A DNA stretch of 64,000 nt. Source: Forficula auricularia (taxonomy: Eukaryota > Arthropoda > Insecta > Dermaptera > Forficulidae). Positions 45,486-56,737 of the stretch are shown in pieces. The position numbers and the translations under genes are program-made. The notes beneath the pieces were generated by a model. That model was not told the DNA's origin. It worked only from the letters and a program-made list of their open reading frames with translations, and searched no databases. Position 1 is the first letter of the stretch; every line of letters starts with the position of its first letter. The stretch lies in contig JALMQS010000908.1 of the NCBI GenBank assembly GCA_024734495.1, positions 1 to 64,000 of the forward strand, written 5' to 3'.

Positions 45486-46745
45486 TACTTTACCATACAG
45501 GGTGTGGTCAAGTATTGTAATGAAAAAAGTTTTTTTTTTGCTTCTTTTTTTCGAAATATCTCAAAAACGGCTGAAACTATTTTAATTAAAAAAATTGGTC
45601 GAAACCAGGGCATTTCGGTCTACAAAAAAGCCCCAATAATTGAACATCGAAAAAATTATATTTTTCGAGATAATAATTGTTTTTTAAAAGAGAAAGAATT
45701 GAATCAATCTTTTTCGGACAAATTCTAAGATTTTAGTAGAAATATTATTAAATTGCGATATCAGAGGGGATTCATCCCCTCAGGAGTCGAACCTGAGAAC
45801 TAACATGCTATCCGGGCAGACAGCTCACACCCTCGCTTAAAATGAAAAAAAGTTTTTCATACAAGTCCTCTTATTTAAATGTATAATTAAAGTTTTGAGT
45901 ATCTTTTTTTTGAAAATAGTTGGAAGTTTTTTCAAAAAATCAGCTCGGGTTAAGATTAAGCAAGATGTATTTTAAAAGAGGAAGAATTCAATCAATCTTT
46001 TTCGGACAAATTCTAAGATTTTAGTAGAAATATTATTAAATTGCGATATCAGAGGGGGATTCATCCCCTCATGAGTCGAACCTAAGAACTAACATACTAT
46101 CTGGGCAGTCAGCTCACACCCTCGAGACAAAAACCTCTCTCTAAATCGCAATATATGATATAAGCACAGAAATTTTTTACTCCATTCTTCTATAATAATT
46201 GTTTTGTCAAAATGTCTGTTAGTCTGTTAGTGTGTTAGTCTGTTATTCTGTTAATCTTTGAGTTACCAAATTTTTGTGGACGAGCTAGCTCAAAAACTAT
46301 TGGGAATATCAAAACTAAATTTCACACGTAGTTTTGGTGGATTGAGATTAAGAGCTGATTAGATTTTGGTGCATATCAACCTTTTAGGCTAAAATTAAGG
46401 GCGGTCGAGGGGGGATTAAAAATTAAAAATCTAGGCCATTTGAGCAAACTCAACCAAATTTTTGTATACATAATCAGTGGACCCCCAAAAGTCTAAAATT
46501 GCAAAAACTAACGGCCCAAAATGGGGGGGGGGGTGTATGGTCAAAAAATGAAAATCTAGGCCCTTGTACCAAAGTCAACTAAATTTTGTATACATGATCC
46601 GTGGGCCCCCAGAAGTCTAAAAATGCAAAAACTAACCCCACCCTACACGATTATAAATAATTTTATTAAATATTAAATATAAGTGAGGGGCCAGGTTGTA
46701 TGGTAAAGTCAAGTGGATGGCCACATCAGAACGTGTCAGCTTATT
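45486..46745 (-). mobile_element. Repeat family X copy split by a SINE
   Basis: From TACTTTACCATACAGGGTGT at 45486 to ACGTGTCAGCTTATTC at 46745, inverted. The element breaks at 45683 and resumes at 46192 with a duplicated target sequence. Two internal units lie at 46400-46630. Confidence 0.9.
45670..46205 (-). mobile_element. Dimeric tRNA-related SINE with 14-bp TSD
   Basis: Insert 45684-46191, flanked on both sides by ATAATAATTGTTTT (45670-45683, 46192-46205). On the minus strand it holds two copies of a ~155-bp module (about 45684-45838 and 45973-46130). In one, CAGGTTCGACTCCTG forms a proper T-arm (TCAGG/CCTGA around TTCGACT) and matches pol III box B. A GAGCTGTCTGCC stretch upstream may be a weak box A. 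The second copy has mutated arm bases. It targets a family X copy, so it is younger than it. Confidence 0.78.
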
Positions 46746-47285
46746 CTTACGAGAAAAACTTTTCGGAGATTTTTCTATATTTTTTTCTTAACTAAAATCA
46801 CTATTTACTACTACAAGCGTAGAAACCCCTCGCATAAAGGCAAAATCGGTATATGGCGAACGGTTCAATCTAGAAAGATGAAACTTGGCTGAAGGATGCA
46901 GTTTCTCAACTGAAACATGTGCGCTAAATGTCATTCATGATTCATTTTTATTCAACGATTCATCCACCTGTTAATAATTATCCCATACTTTTAATATAAT
47001 ATTTTACCAATAAAAAGCCACTGATGGCTTGTATTATTTAACTTCTTCCAACTTAGCGAGGTAAGTAAAGCCCGTGAGAAAACGATGTTCAACTCAATGA
47101 TGAAGACAAAAAGAATTTCATTCAATGAATTGAAATAAAATATAATTTATCATGGGCTTTACTTCCATCGCCATCACACTGTCCTAAACTATTAATTATA
47201 GTTGCAAATTTTGCTAGAAAAATAAGATCTAGAGGACGTGTTTTCTGACAATTTTTGTTTATAGAAACTCAAAAAAAACAAAAAA
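46746..47285. other. No gene recognised
   Basis: Moderately AT-rich, without motif-bearing frames. Confidence 0.45.
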
Positions 47286-47605
47286 AAACAAAAAACACCC
47301 GAAATAGAGGAGGGTCAAAAAATGAAAATTCTAAGCCTTTGGACCAAACTCAACCAAAATTTATATACATATACATAATCTCTAGGCCCCCACAAGATTA
47401 GAAATACAAAATCCAACCACTCAAAATGGGGGTGGGGGCCAACAAAATGAAAATTCTAAGTCTTGGGACCAAACTCAACCAAATTTTGTATACATAATCT
47501 GTGGGCCTCTAGGGATGTAGAAATGTAAAAATCGACTTCTCGAAATGGGGGGAAGAAAATGAAAATTCTAGACCTTTGGACCAAACTCAACCAAATTTCG
47601 TAGAC
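47286..47605 (-). repeat. Fragment of X/mariner-type minisatellite
   Basis: About three ~110-bp units with ACCAAACTCAACCAAAATTT and AAAATTCTA blocks plus G-rich runs, without recognisable element ends. They are more diverged than the units at 42970-43690. Confidence 0.8.
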
Positions 47606-48825
47606 TATCAATACAAAATACTTACATAAAATGAATAATGAATTAATTCTCTACCTGGATTGGTGAAGTTCGGAGGGTGATTGGAGTTAGGGAAGAAGAG
47701 AGAGTCCAGAGGGCGTGTATAGTGTTGGCGGAGTGGAAGTTGATCGAAGGTGGGTCCAGGGGGGAAGGATAGTGTCGGTGGGATGGAAGGGGATTAGAGG
47801 AGTCTACCAATATAAAATATAATGTATAAATCTATGAAAGGTGATTTTCCTACTATGTACTATAGTTTCAACAACTTTTTGACTTTTGTTTTTGGTTGAA
47901 GAACGATTTGTACAATCATAGATGAACAAGTCATTATGAAATTTTGCTTTTTTATATAAAGATGAAAAAAATTCACGGTTTTGACCAAAACGAAAAATAA
48001 AAATACTTAAGTCCAAAACCCTGAATAAAAAAAAGTAAAAAAAAAAACTAAAAATTAAATATAATATAGTAATAATATATTGAAAAATAACATAACATAA
48101 ATATAATATATCTAACACCTTCAAAAAAATAAAAAAAGTCTAGATAATTTATTTTTTAATCTTAGTAGATATGTTTCTGGAGTGTGATTTTTTGAGGGGA
48201 TAAGCTTTTTGGCCCGAGACGCTGCCCGCATGGAATCACCAGTCCGGAGGCTGAGCTTCGAGGATGTGCCGAATGCACGCAGGATAGTTCGTTATAATAT
48301 AATGAATGAATGATGTAGATATAAGTGAATATAAAAATTTAAGAAAATAAACTATTAATAACAATCCTACTGGTGAAACTCACGTGGTTGTTTATACTTA
48401 GTGTAGAATCTCTTTCTATAACTATTCTTATAGAAATATTAGGATTTTTATCATAGGATTCATCGAAATTCTTTAATTCATCTACTGATTTGATTTGCAT
48501 TTGGCATTTTTACTAAATGACAATCTCTTGGAATTAAAAGTCAGATCAAACTTGTCTGGGGTGGAGTTAATAAATACATTGAGAGGAATGTTTTTGTTAC
48601 TGGAATTGGACTGGGTGTTTTACTCCAAATAGTTCCCCTTCTCTGACGTTTGCCTTTCACGTGCTGGTAAGGCCATCCATCTCCAGCAGCTCCAGCGACA
48701 GCCTACCCTAGACAGTCGCGCTTGCGAAGCGAATCATCGCACACGGACCCTTCTAATAAAAATTTATTCTTTATTAAATATGTATATTATGTTTCTATAT
48801 TAACAGGATAATTTATTTTATTTGA
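47606..48825. other. No gene recognised; possible LINE tail
   Basis: A G-rich stretch at 47650-47800 contains repeated GGATGGAAGG/GGAGTGGAAG-like words. At 48190-48310 a GC-richer segment ends TAATATAATGAATGAATGA, resembling a LINE 3' end, but no protein trace is visible. Confidence 0.35.
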
Positions 48826-48846
48826 GTGTCAATTCAATGCCGTAGA

Positions 48847-49452
48847 ATGGCACTTGTGAACTTCACCGTGCCATTCGCTCCGGTGACCACGGCCCCGGCA
48901 TATTTCGGAAATTACGCTCCTCCTGTTGCTGTTAATTCTCTTCTATATCAACCACATACCAGAGATACATATCAACCTCCATTACCTCCAGCAACATTAT
49001 CGAGACGATCAACAACAGCTCCACTTCCTAGACGGTACTCGCCTTCAATACCAGAGCGTGATTTACCCGATAATAAACGTACTCCGAGATACTATAGTCG
49101 TGAAAACTATCATGAATCTGCTAATATTGAAAAACATCGACCCCACCATCAAGAACAAGGGCAACCCCAATATCCTCCCCCATCTAGACCGCCTGGCTTT
49201 ACTCGTATTGAAGCAGGAAATTTCGGATCAGGAGCAAAAACTTCTATACATGCAGTACTCGATTATGACGATAATCTCGATGATTATAGCTATGAAGATG
49301 ATGATGAACCTATTGATTCTGGTTATCATGGAACATCGGCGCCTCCTGTAACCCCCATACAAGGCCCTATCCTAATCAAGAACGGCTCGGTACCTGTGGT
49401 TCCACTTTATTCATATCCTCTTATCAACAATGGGACTTTTGTCCAAATTCCG
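48847..49452 (+). CDS. spz3: Spaetzle-family (spz3-like) prodomain exon
   Basis: An exon encoding about 202 residues that ends at a strong donor (CCG|GTAAGT, GT at 49453). The product is Pro/Tyr/Arg-rich with an acidic DYDDNLDDYSYEDDDE stretch. It ends in GPILIKNGSVPVVPLYSYP followed by NNGTFVQIP, which I recall as the conserved prodomain block just before the first cysteine-containing part of spaetzle-3-like precursors. These are secreted cystine-knot ligands of the Toll/neurotrophin class. The cystine-knot domain and the signal peptide exon are not in view. The start is uncertain: the frame is open from 48826, Met is at 48847, and an acceptor TTTATTTGAG at 48826 would make this an internal exon. 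Family assignment is moderate, paralogue number less sure. Confidence 0.6.
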
Positions 49453-50669
49453 GTAAGTAAAGTGATACTAGGAACTATCCTTGTGTTTGCATATGAATGT
49501 CTGAGTGTTGTGCAACAAGCTCTAAGCAGTTACGCTTGACTTCCTGGGCCCGTTAAACTATGTCATGGTTCTCTTTTTCGTTCCGCTCAATCTTACTTAT
49601 ATATCAGCATCCCAATCTTAAAATTAATAGTTCACTAAATGATATAGATTATCTCTTAAGATAATTAATTGCTTAGAATTGATTATTAAATCTATAATTA
49701 TTTTAGATTAATTTATAATATTATATATAAATATATAAATATATATAGGTATATATTTATACTAAATTTCATAGAAAGATTTACTAAGTATTTTATATTT
49801 AGATAAATTACATAAATGTTAATTGATACGATAATTTTATATAACATGTGTTTCATGATTTTAAAATCTTATTTTATATTCGTCGCCATATTCCCGAATA
49901 CCATACTTATGTTCTAACTAATATTTTAAGCTATCTTATTATTTTCGTATATTACTATTTCTAATATTGAAATGTTTCGTTTATTGAAGTCACTGCATTG
50001 GACGTATATTCGTTTCTTTAATTTGACGACAGCACTCAATAAGTAGGTCAATGATTCAACATTTGATTTCATTGAAAATATTTGAATTGCTAAAAAATGG
50101 AAGGATAAGTTTGTTAGTAGATAGTGAGATAGGTTACGGGTGGCAGCCAAGACAAGTGTGAGAAGCATCACGAATGAAGTGGCATTTGCAGATTGTTGGG
50201 AAGATCAGAAAGGAATCGCGTTCCGCATTTTCGATCAGCTGGCCGAAGCTCAGGAACGCTAAACCATGCCAAGAAGCATACTTGATCTTTTTCAGTTGAT
50301 CTTTTATCGAACGGAACCAATTTAAGGAAACACTTGTAATCAAACTCATAATTTCAACAACAATTTGAAACGATTCAATAGCTTTCGTAATGAAATTCAT
50401 TTTATATACGAAAAAGAAAATAACAAATTTTCAAGACATGCAAATTATTTGGTTATACAATAATAATAGCTTAGATGTAGATTGAAATGCAAATTGAAAT
50501 ATCCTATTTCTTTTTTTCATATTTTTTTCTTTTATAGCTAATTAATAATACTGGTAATGGACAAAATAATTTACTATTTACCAGTAAATGAAACTCCGTA
50601 ATTTTTTCCATATCTTATATTATTAAATGAGCAATTCTTGTATATATATATATATACAATCGGGTTCTC
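49453..50669 (+). other. Presumed intron after the spaetzle-like exon
   Basis: AT-rich DNA follows the donor at 49453, with no matching downstream exon found. A minus-strand frame at 50134-50400 (88 codons) is less AT-rich than its surroundings but has no motif I trust. Confidence 0.4.
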
Positions 50670-51290
50670 GAAATCGGCTCCAACGATTTCGCTAAAAATT
50701 GGTGTACTTATCAAGTCTCATGAGTTATTAGTCGTGTATAAATTTTAATCCGATTGAAATAAAGGAAGGGGGTGTAAATTAGTCATGTAGAAAAATAAAT
50801 ATTTTAATCGTTCATATCTCGTCTTCGGTAAGTCGCAGAGCCTTAAAATTTAAAACAAGCTATCTAGAGGCTACAAGAAGTGCCACAAGATTCTGGTTAA
50901 AATAGAAGTACCGGAAGTTGATGTTTACGTACGTAAGCATGTACCCCCCTGCGTTTCGCAACCATAAATTTCAGAGCTACGAAATTCGAAACTTAAGGCC
51001 GATATAGGCTAGAAGGGGTACAGCAAGCTTTTGCTTGAAATCGGAACACCGGAAGTGGACATTTACATGAAAGATTTTTCGTTTTTTTTGATTTTTTCAA
51101 AAACAGCAGTAACGATTTTTTAAAAAAGTGGTGCACTTATCAAGTGTCTTGAGTTATTAGTCGTGTATAGATTTTAATCCGATTGAAATAAAGGAAGAGG
51201 GTGTAAATTAGCAGTCTCGTAAAATAAATATTTCAATCATTCATATATCGTCTTCGGTAAGTCGCAGAGCCTTGAAATTTGAAACTTAAG
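50670..51290. mobile_element. Repeat family Y, two partial units
   Basis: Two direct partial copies carry ATTTTAATCCGATTGAAATA, CGTCTTCGGTAAGTCGCAGAG and CCGGAAGT blocks (about 50740-50900 and 51170-51290), with the CAACCATAAATTTCAGAGC block between them. Element ends are not recognisable. Confidence 0.75.
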
Positions 51291-51294
51291 CTAT

Positions 51295-51713
51295 TTAGGG
51301 CCGGTTGTATGTCGCAAAGTAAATGTTTTTTACCACTAACCAGGGTAGATGGTAAATGGAGGGGACTGGGATAGCCAATCAGATGCCAGACACTGACAGT
51401 GCTCGCATATATCGTCTTCGGTAAGTCGCAGAGCCTTGAAATTTGAAACTTAAGCTATTTAGGGCCGGTTGTATGTCGCAAAGTAAATGCTTTTTACCAC
51501 TAACACAGGGTAGATGGTAAATGGAGGGACTAGGATAGCCAATCGAGACGCCAGACACTGACAGTGCCTGGCATCTGATTGGCTATCTAGTCCCTCAATC
51601 AAAACACTGACAGTGCCTGGCATCTGGTTGGCTATCCTAGTCCCTCCATTTACCATCTACCCTGTGTTAGTGGTAAAAAGCATTTACTTTGCGACATACA
51701 ACCGGCCCTTAGA
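51295..51713. mobile_element. Rearranged PIF/Harbinger-like fold-back MITE
   Basis: Outer ends GGGCCGGTTGTATGTCGC (51298) and its complement at ~51710, each flanked by TTA. Arms share AGTAAATG.TTTTTACCACTA and a GCCAATC centre. The left arm occurs twice (51298-51402 and 51463-51561). Between the copies lies a repeat of the upstream flank (TATCGTCTTCGGTAAGTCGC), so a segment including host flank and left arm has been duplicated inside the element. Confidence 0.85.
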
Positions 51714-52856
51714 GGCAAAAAGTTACCGAGTAACCCTCGGTGCTCCAGGCACTTATCTATCTATTATGTTTAGTAAAATAAAAAAAATCGATGTACTTGA
51801 AAAGTTGATCTCATGATATGAAATTATACATACATATTTCAATTCAAGCGTTATTGTTTCAAGCTGGGGAATAATGATTAAAAAAACATAAACAATAGTG
51901 AAAAAAATCCCTGCGGCAGGCCGTAAGAAGAGGTAGATTTCGAAGGGGCCTACCCCGCTTTGGACTGCTCCTATAAAAAACTTTTCAGACACAAGTTGTA
52001 GAATTATTGGATAAAAAATACCTGGTAGGTTTCACATTAAGAACCAACACCAAATTCCTTAAAAAATAAACAAGTTGTAGAGGTTAATTAGTAGAATATT
52101 AGCAATTTACAACCAAACTGGATCATTCATATTAACGTTGTTATGCATTTTTTAAGATTTCAACCCCCCACCATTTCCACCCCTTGGGGTTGAAGTCACC
52201 AAAAACTAAACTGTTCTTGTTTACATCAAGACTAAATATTGTGCCAAATTTTATTACATTCGGTTGAACGTTGCGGCCTGCAGCGCACCACAAAATTGCG
52301 ATACACCACCCCCCCCCCCCCACATATCCACATATTTGTATATATTATATATATAAATTTTTGAATGGAGGGTGGTTTGGGGTCTAGGGTCCATGATTGG
52401 AAAAACTATTATGCAATTTTCCGGACGTCGTACCATGAGAGTGAGCGCAATAGGTATATTTCTTCGAAACGCTTCTATAAATTTCTTTCCGTAAGGAAAT
52501 TGTGTTTAAAAAATGAACAAATGCCTACATTTTTTGGAGATAATCTAACTAGTTTTGAAAAGTTTAAATTTAATTAATAACAAAACACTAATGAATAATT
52601 CAACATTTATAGACAATTGAAATGTAACTAAAGGATTTAATTTGAGGAGAAGAAGCAGTTGGTAGATTGAATTAATCAATTACTTAAAAACCAACTGACT
52701 CATGTCATTTCGAAGACTCAACTCACAGTTAAGTGAAATTAATTTAAGAAAAAAACAAAATATGGACCGGCACCCCCTGACCCGGGGGCAGATACACAAA
52801 GCAAACAATGCATACGGGCCCTGTGTTTCCAAGGAGCTCCAGATAACGGAAAATAT
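51714..52856. other. No gene recognised
   Basis: A short C homopolymer at 52310-52321 and AT-rich DNA; no motif-bearing frame. Confidence 0.45.
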
Positions 52857-53634
52857 GATCTGACCAAAAACATAAATGTGAAAAAGGGGCCAAGTTCGGT
52901 ACAAACGACGTTCGAGGTTGTAGGCTTGGCCGACAAGAGAGTTGAGATCTAAAGGATACCAAGTTCCTTAAATCATAGTTATAGGAATGTACAACGTTCT
53001 TCAATGATGGATTTAAAAGAAAATTTATTACGTTCTTTGATATTGAATTTATAGCTAAAAGAATTCTAACGTTTGCATAGCAGAGGACCCAAATCGTAAT
53101 GGGTTGTTTAATTAATTAATTAATTAATTTCTCTATTTTCTATGCTTTTACTTCCAATAAAATACTATGAAAGAATCTTTTGCAAATAAATTGTTCGAAC
53201 AAGCTAAATAATGAGAAGGTGAAATCGGCCCAGAAATCAAATTGCATGATTATGGGCGTATGCAGAGGGTGGTAGGGGCGCCATGAGCCTCCTGGCTTTT
53301 CAAGTGGAGAATTTTAAATCAAAAATTATTTTTATTTTTACTTAGACGAGGTAGAGCGCTTGCCTATTTTGAGAGTTTATAAGATTGAAAATATTTATAG
53401 CGAGGTTATCCTTAATAATGAGACTTGGAGATCGTCACGAATAGCTGCCACGTGATGACGTCAGAGTTCTTGGTCACGTGATACGCAGGGATTGACTTTT
53501 ATATTCATGTTATAAATTATAACTACTATAGTCAGGCCCTGCCTCCTGGGCCACCGGGATTTGTACAGGTACGCTCTCACCCTCGTTTGTACCGAACTTG
53601 GCCCCTTTTTCACATTTATGTTCTTGGTCAGATA
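52857..53634. mobile_element. TIR-type repeat Z, copy 1
   Basis: TCTGACCAAAAACATAAATG (52857) is inverted against CATTTATGTTCTTGGTCAGA (53634), with ~45-bp imperfect arms including AAGTTCGGTACAAACGACG. The interior, from GAGTTGAGATCT to GGTACGCTCTCACC, recurs at 62847-63525. A TTAATTAATTAATTAATT run sits inside at 53110. No protein and no clear TSD. Confidence 0.75.
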
Positions 53635-53699
53635 TCATTAATTTTTGAAAAATTTTATCCTTTTATTTATCTAAATAAATACATAGCAGTTAAATTTCA

Positions 53700-54110
53700 C
53701 CTCTTCATTTTATGTCTTGAAGAAGGGAAAGCTTCGGTTTTTCGATTTCAGCCATTTATTAATGTGTCAAGCTCTATCAGTATGCCAAATTTCAGCATTC
53801 TAAGGACATTGTATTTCAATTATATGTTAATTAAGCCTATAAATTTGACCCCTTCTTCGGGGCCCGAAATGAAAAGATTCGGTTATTCAATTTCTTCGTT
53901 TATTAATATGCCAAGCTTTACCAGTATGCCAAATTTCAGCTTTCTAGCTTGATTCTATTTTCACTATATGTTAATTAAGCCTATAAATTTAACCCCTTCA
54001 TTTTATATCCTGAAGAAGTGAAAGTTTCACTTTTTCGATTTTTTCCTTTAATTGTAAGTAGCCCAAATTCTATCAGTAGGTATGCCAAATTTCATCATTC
54101 TAGGATCAGC
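53700..54110 (+). repeat. ~145-bp tandem repeat, about three units
   Basis: ATGCCAAATTTCAGC-type strings recur at about 53782, 53926 and 54079, and CCTATAAATTT(G/A)ACCCCTTC at 53838 and 53981. A related, inverted array lies at 63570-63830, again adjacent to repeat Z. Confidence 0.82.
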
Positions 54111-54148
54111 GGAAGTACTCTAGGTTTTTGATATGTGAGTGAGAGAGT

Positions 54149-54416
54149 CAGCCAGTCAGGGCCGGATTTAAGCACAGGCTACGCAGGCTGCAGCCTATGG
54201 GCCCGCACACCACAAAGGGTCTACTTTATTTAAAATATATATAACAAGGTTTCAATAAAGAGGCATGCACGTTTATTTTTAAGTTTTTAATTGGATAATT
54301 CCTGAAAATGCTGTTTTTTAGATTAATTTTAGAAAAATATTTTCCCTGGTAGGGCCCGCGCCACAGGTGCAGCCTAGAGGCTCATATTAGATCCTAAATC
54401 CGGCTGTGCAGCCAGT
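54149..54416. mobile_element. hAT MITE with perfect TSD
   Basis: Element 54157-54408 (252 bp): CAGGGCCGGATTTAAGCAC and (complement) CACAGCCGGATTTAGGAT. Flanks are CAGCCAGT on both sides (54149-54156, 54409-54416). Non-coding, GC-rich ends. Confidence 0.93.
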
Positions 54417-56137
54417 CAGTGTTAAAAATGGCAGTTTTCAGACCTTAATAACTCAAGAACAATAATAGCTTTATTCATCAAATTTGGGATTCTAGGTATT
54501 CAAGTGGGCCTAATTAGACAAGCAAAATTTCAAGTGTGTAGCTCTAATAGTGTTTGAGTTATAGGGGGTCGAAAGTAGCCCGAAATTGTTCGTGTAAATA
54601 TATATATGGTGCGTCGCCCGTTCTTTTCCGAACTTGGCTATTTTTGCCTATGGGTTCAAAATTTGTATCTATCCCTCTAATAGGGGGAATGGGAGTAGCT
54701 CATTCCCAACATTTTTTGAATTGGAAAAATAGGTTTTGTACATTTTTTTTATTTTAAGAAAGAGGTTAAAAAAGTAGGAATATTCTAATAGTGTGATTCT
54801 TAATCGGGGGCAAGCGTGCCTCTGGGGGTAGGTTGTCCAGGAAGTAAGCCTGGCTTTCAATATAAAATGGCGAATTTCATTTATTTTATTCAAAACTGAA
54901 CTATACCCAATCATACGGTTTTTTGAATTTGTACTTTTTAGAATCAATTTTTTTTCTGAAAAATTTAAGAAGATTCTTTCGCGACAATCCACAAAAATGT
55001 TTTAGCCTCGTAACCACTCTATAAATATGAACGGTGCTAAAACTTTAGGTTATGTTTTTTAACGTGACTGTACTTTTTACACTACTATATTCTCTTTATG
55101 AATGGATCGTTTCCAAGCCATTGATATTATATCCCCTCCATTAAAAATAATCGCCCAAATATGTTTTTTTTTTTTTTTTTTTTTATCAAAACTTTTTGGT
55201 AAATAATTTTAATTTTTTTTTAAATTACTACAAATATATTATTCTAACAATATTAGTTTATTATCAAAATGGTGAAAGTCCTTCAATGAAAAAATTAAAA
55301 TATTGATCATTTTCCCACCCTTTCCCAATCTACCATATGTAAAAATTTCATTTTTAATTCCAATTATTTCATGTTTGGTGTGGTAAATCGTCTTCAAATT
55401 TTAACAGTGTGTTTATTATGCTTTTAATGACTTATGTTCTAAGTTTCGAAGACTTCTTGAATTTATGCATTTGTGAAAGAACTACCTTAAGTCTTGTTTC
55501 TATAATATATTTTTAATTTTGACAATCAATTAAAAAATTTTTTTTTCACTATGAATTTTTTTGTACAATACTTGTAAACATCACTGAAATTTTTTTCTAT
55601 TTATATTTATCATGAATAGCTTTTCAGTAAAAGAAGCGAAGAGAAATCCTAACAAATAATTTCGATCCAAAAAACACTAAGCACTAGTAAATTCATTTCA
55701 TTTGAAAATCCATCACAACGACGTTATTATCAGAGTAGAATATTCGAAATTTGACTTTAATTATTGTAGCGACGAATCTAATCAATTACCTATGTGTGAA
55801 AGAAATTTAGTAACGACTTCATGATACACATAGTCTCTCTGTTCTAATTTTTACGATAAACCACTTATCTATTTTGAAGAAAAAAGGCCAGGTTTGCAAT
55901 AGTAGATACGACTACTTACTATTTTATACAGAAGTGTGTTGGTTGAATCGAGAAAAAGTGCTAACGCGATTTTTCTAACTTAAACGCTGATATTAGGCAT
56001 TTTTAAATAAACGTAATATCAAAGTTACAAAAATTGACCAAAGGCAATATTCATTTATACCTTGATTTTATTAGTTCTGGTGACAATTTACAACGCAAGA
56101 CATATTTATAAGACATTTCTGCTTAATGGACTATAGC
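54417..56137. other. 1.7 kb AT-rich, no gene recognised
   Basis: No motif-bearing frame; a T homopolymer lies at 55167-55184. Confidence 0.45.
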
Positions 56138-56737
56138 TATGAAAAATAAACTGAGTGGTCATCCACATGACTTTACCATATACCTGGTCCCTCTATTATA
56201 TTTAATATTTAATAAAATAATTTATAATTATTTACGAAAGAACCCCAACTCCTCTTAATTTTGGGCCCATTAGCAATTAATAATATCTCCATTTATTTAT
56301 GAGATTATTCTATTAGAAATATCAACTTTCTTCGATTTTTATTTGAAAATTTTCTATTTTTAATTATTTTTGAACAACTCCCACTCGCCTCTTTTTCGGT
56401 TTACTTTCAATTCCACAGACTGACTTATTTTTAAGGTCGTATAGGGTGCATATGCGAAATTTCATATAAATCAATCAAATGGTCTATGACTTATATTGAT
56501 AGTTCTATTTTTTTGAATCCTTCCCCCACCAAGTTTGGCCCCCGAAAAAATAATAATTCTCTTTTTATTATAGGTTCATTTTATGGTATATTTCATTTTT
56601 CTTGTTTTTTTTTTTTGTTTTTTTTTAGTTTAAAAATTGTTTAATTTTAATTTTTTAACCCAAAATCTAATCAGCTCTTAATCTCAATGCACCAGAATTA
56701 CATGTGAAATTCGTTTTGATATTCACACTAGTTTTTG

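Noticed and set aside
50134..50400. Minus-strand frame with a FPTICKCHF block, faintly like the innexin FPRVTKCTFH motif
   Set aside because: The surrounding innexin residues and spacing (for example the HDALCVLPLN block) are missing and no splice sites frame it; the resemblance is too short.
53520..53585. CCACCGGGATTTGTACAG followed by GTACGC as a possible exon end
   Set aside because: The same segment occurs in repeat Z copy 2 near 63480, so it is repeat sequence.
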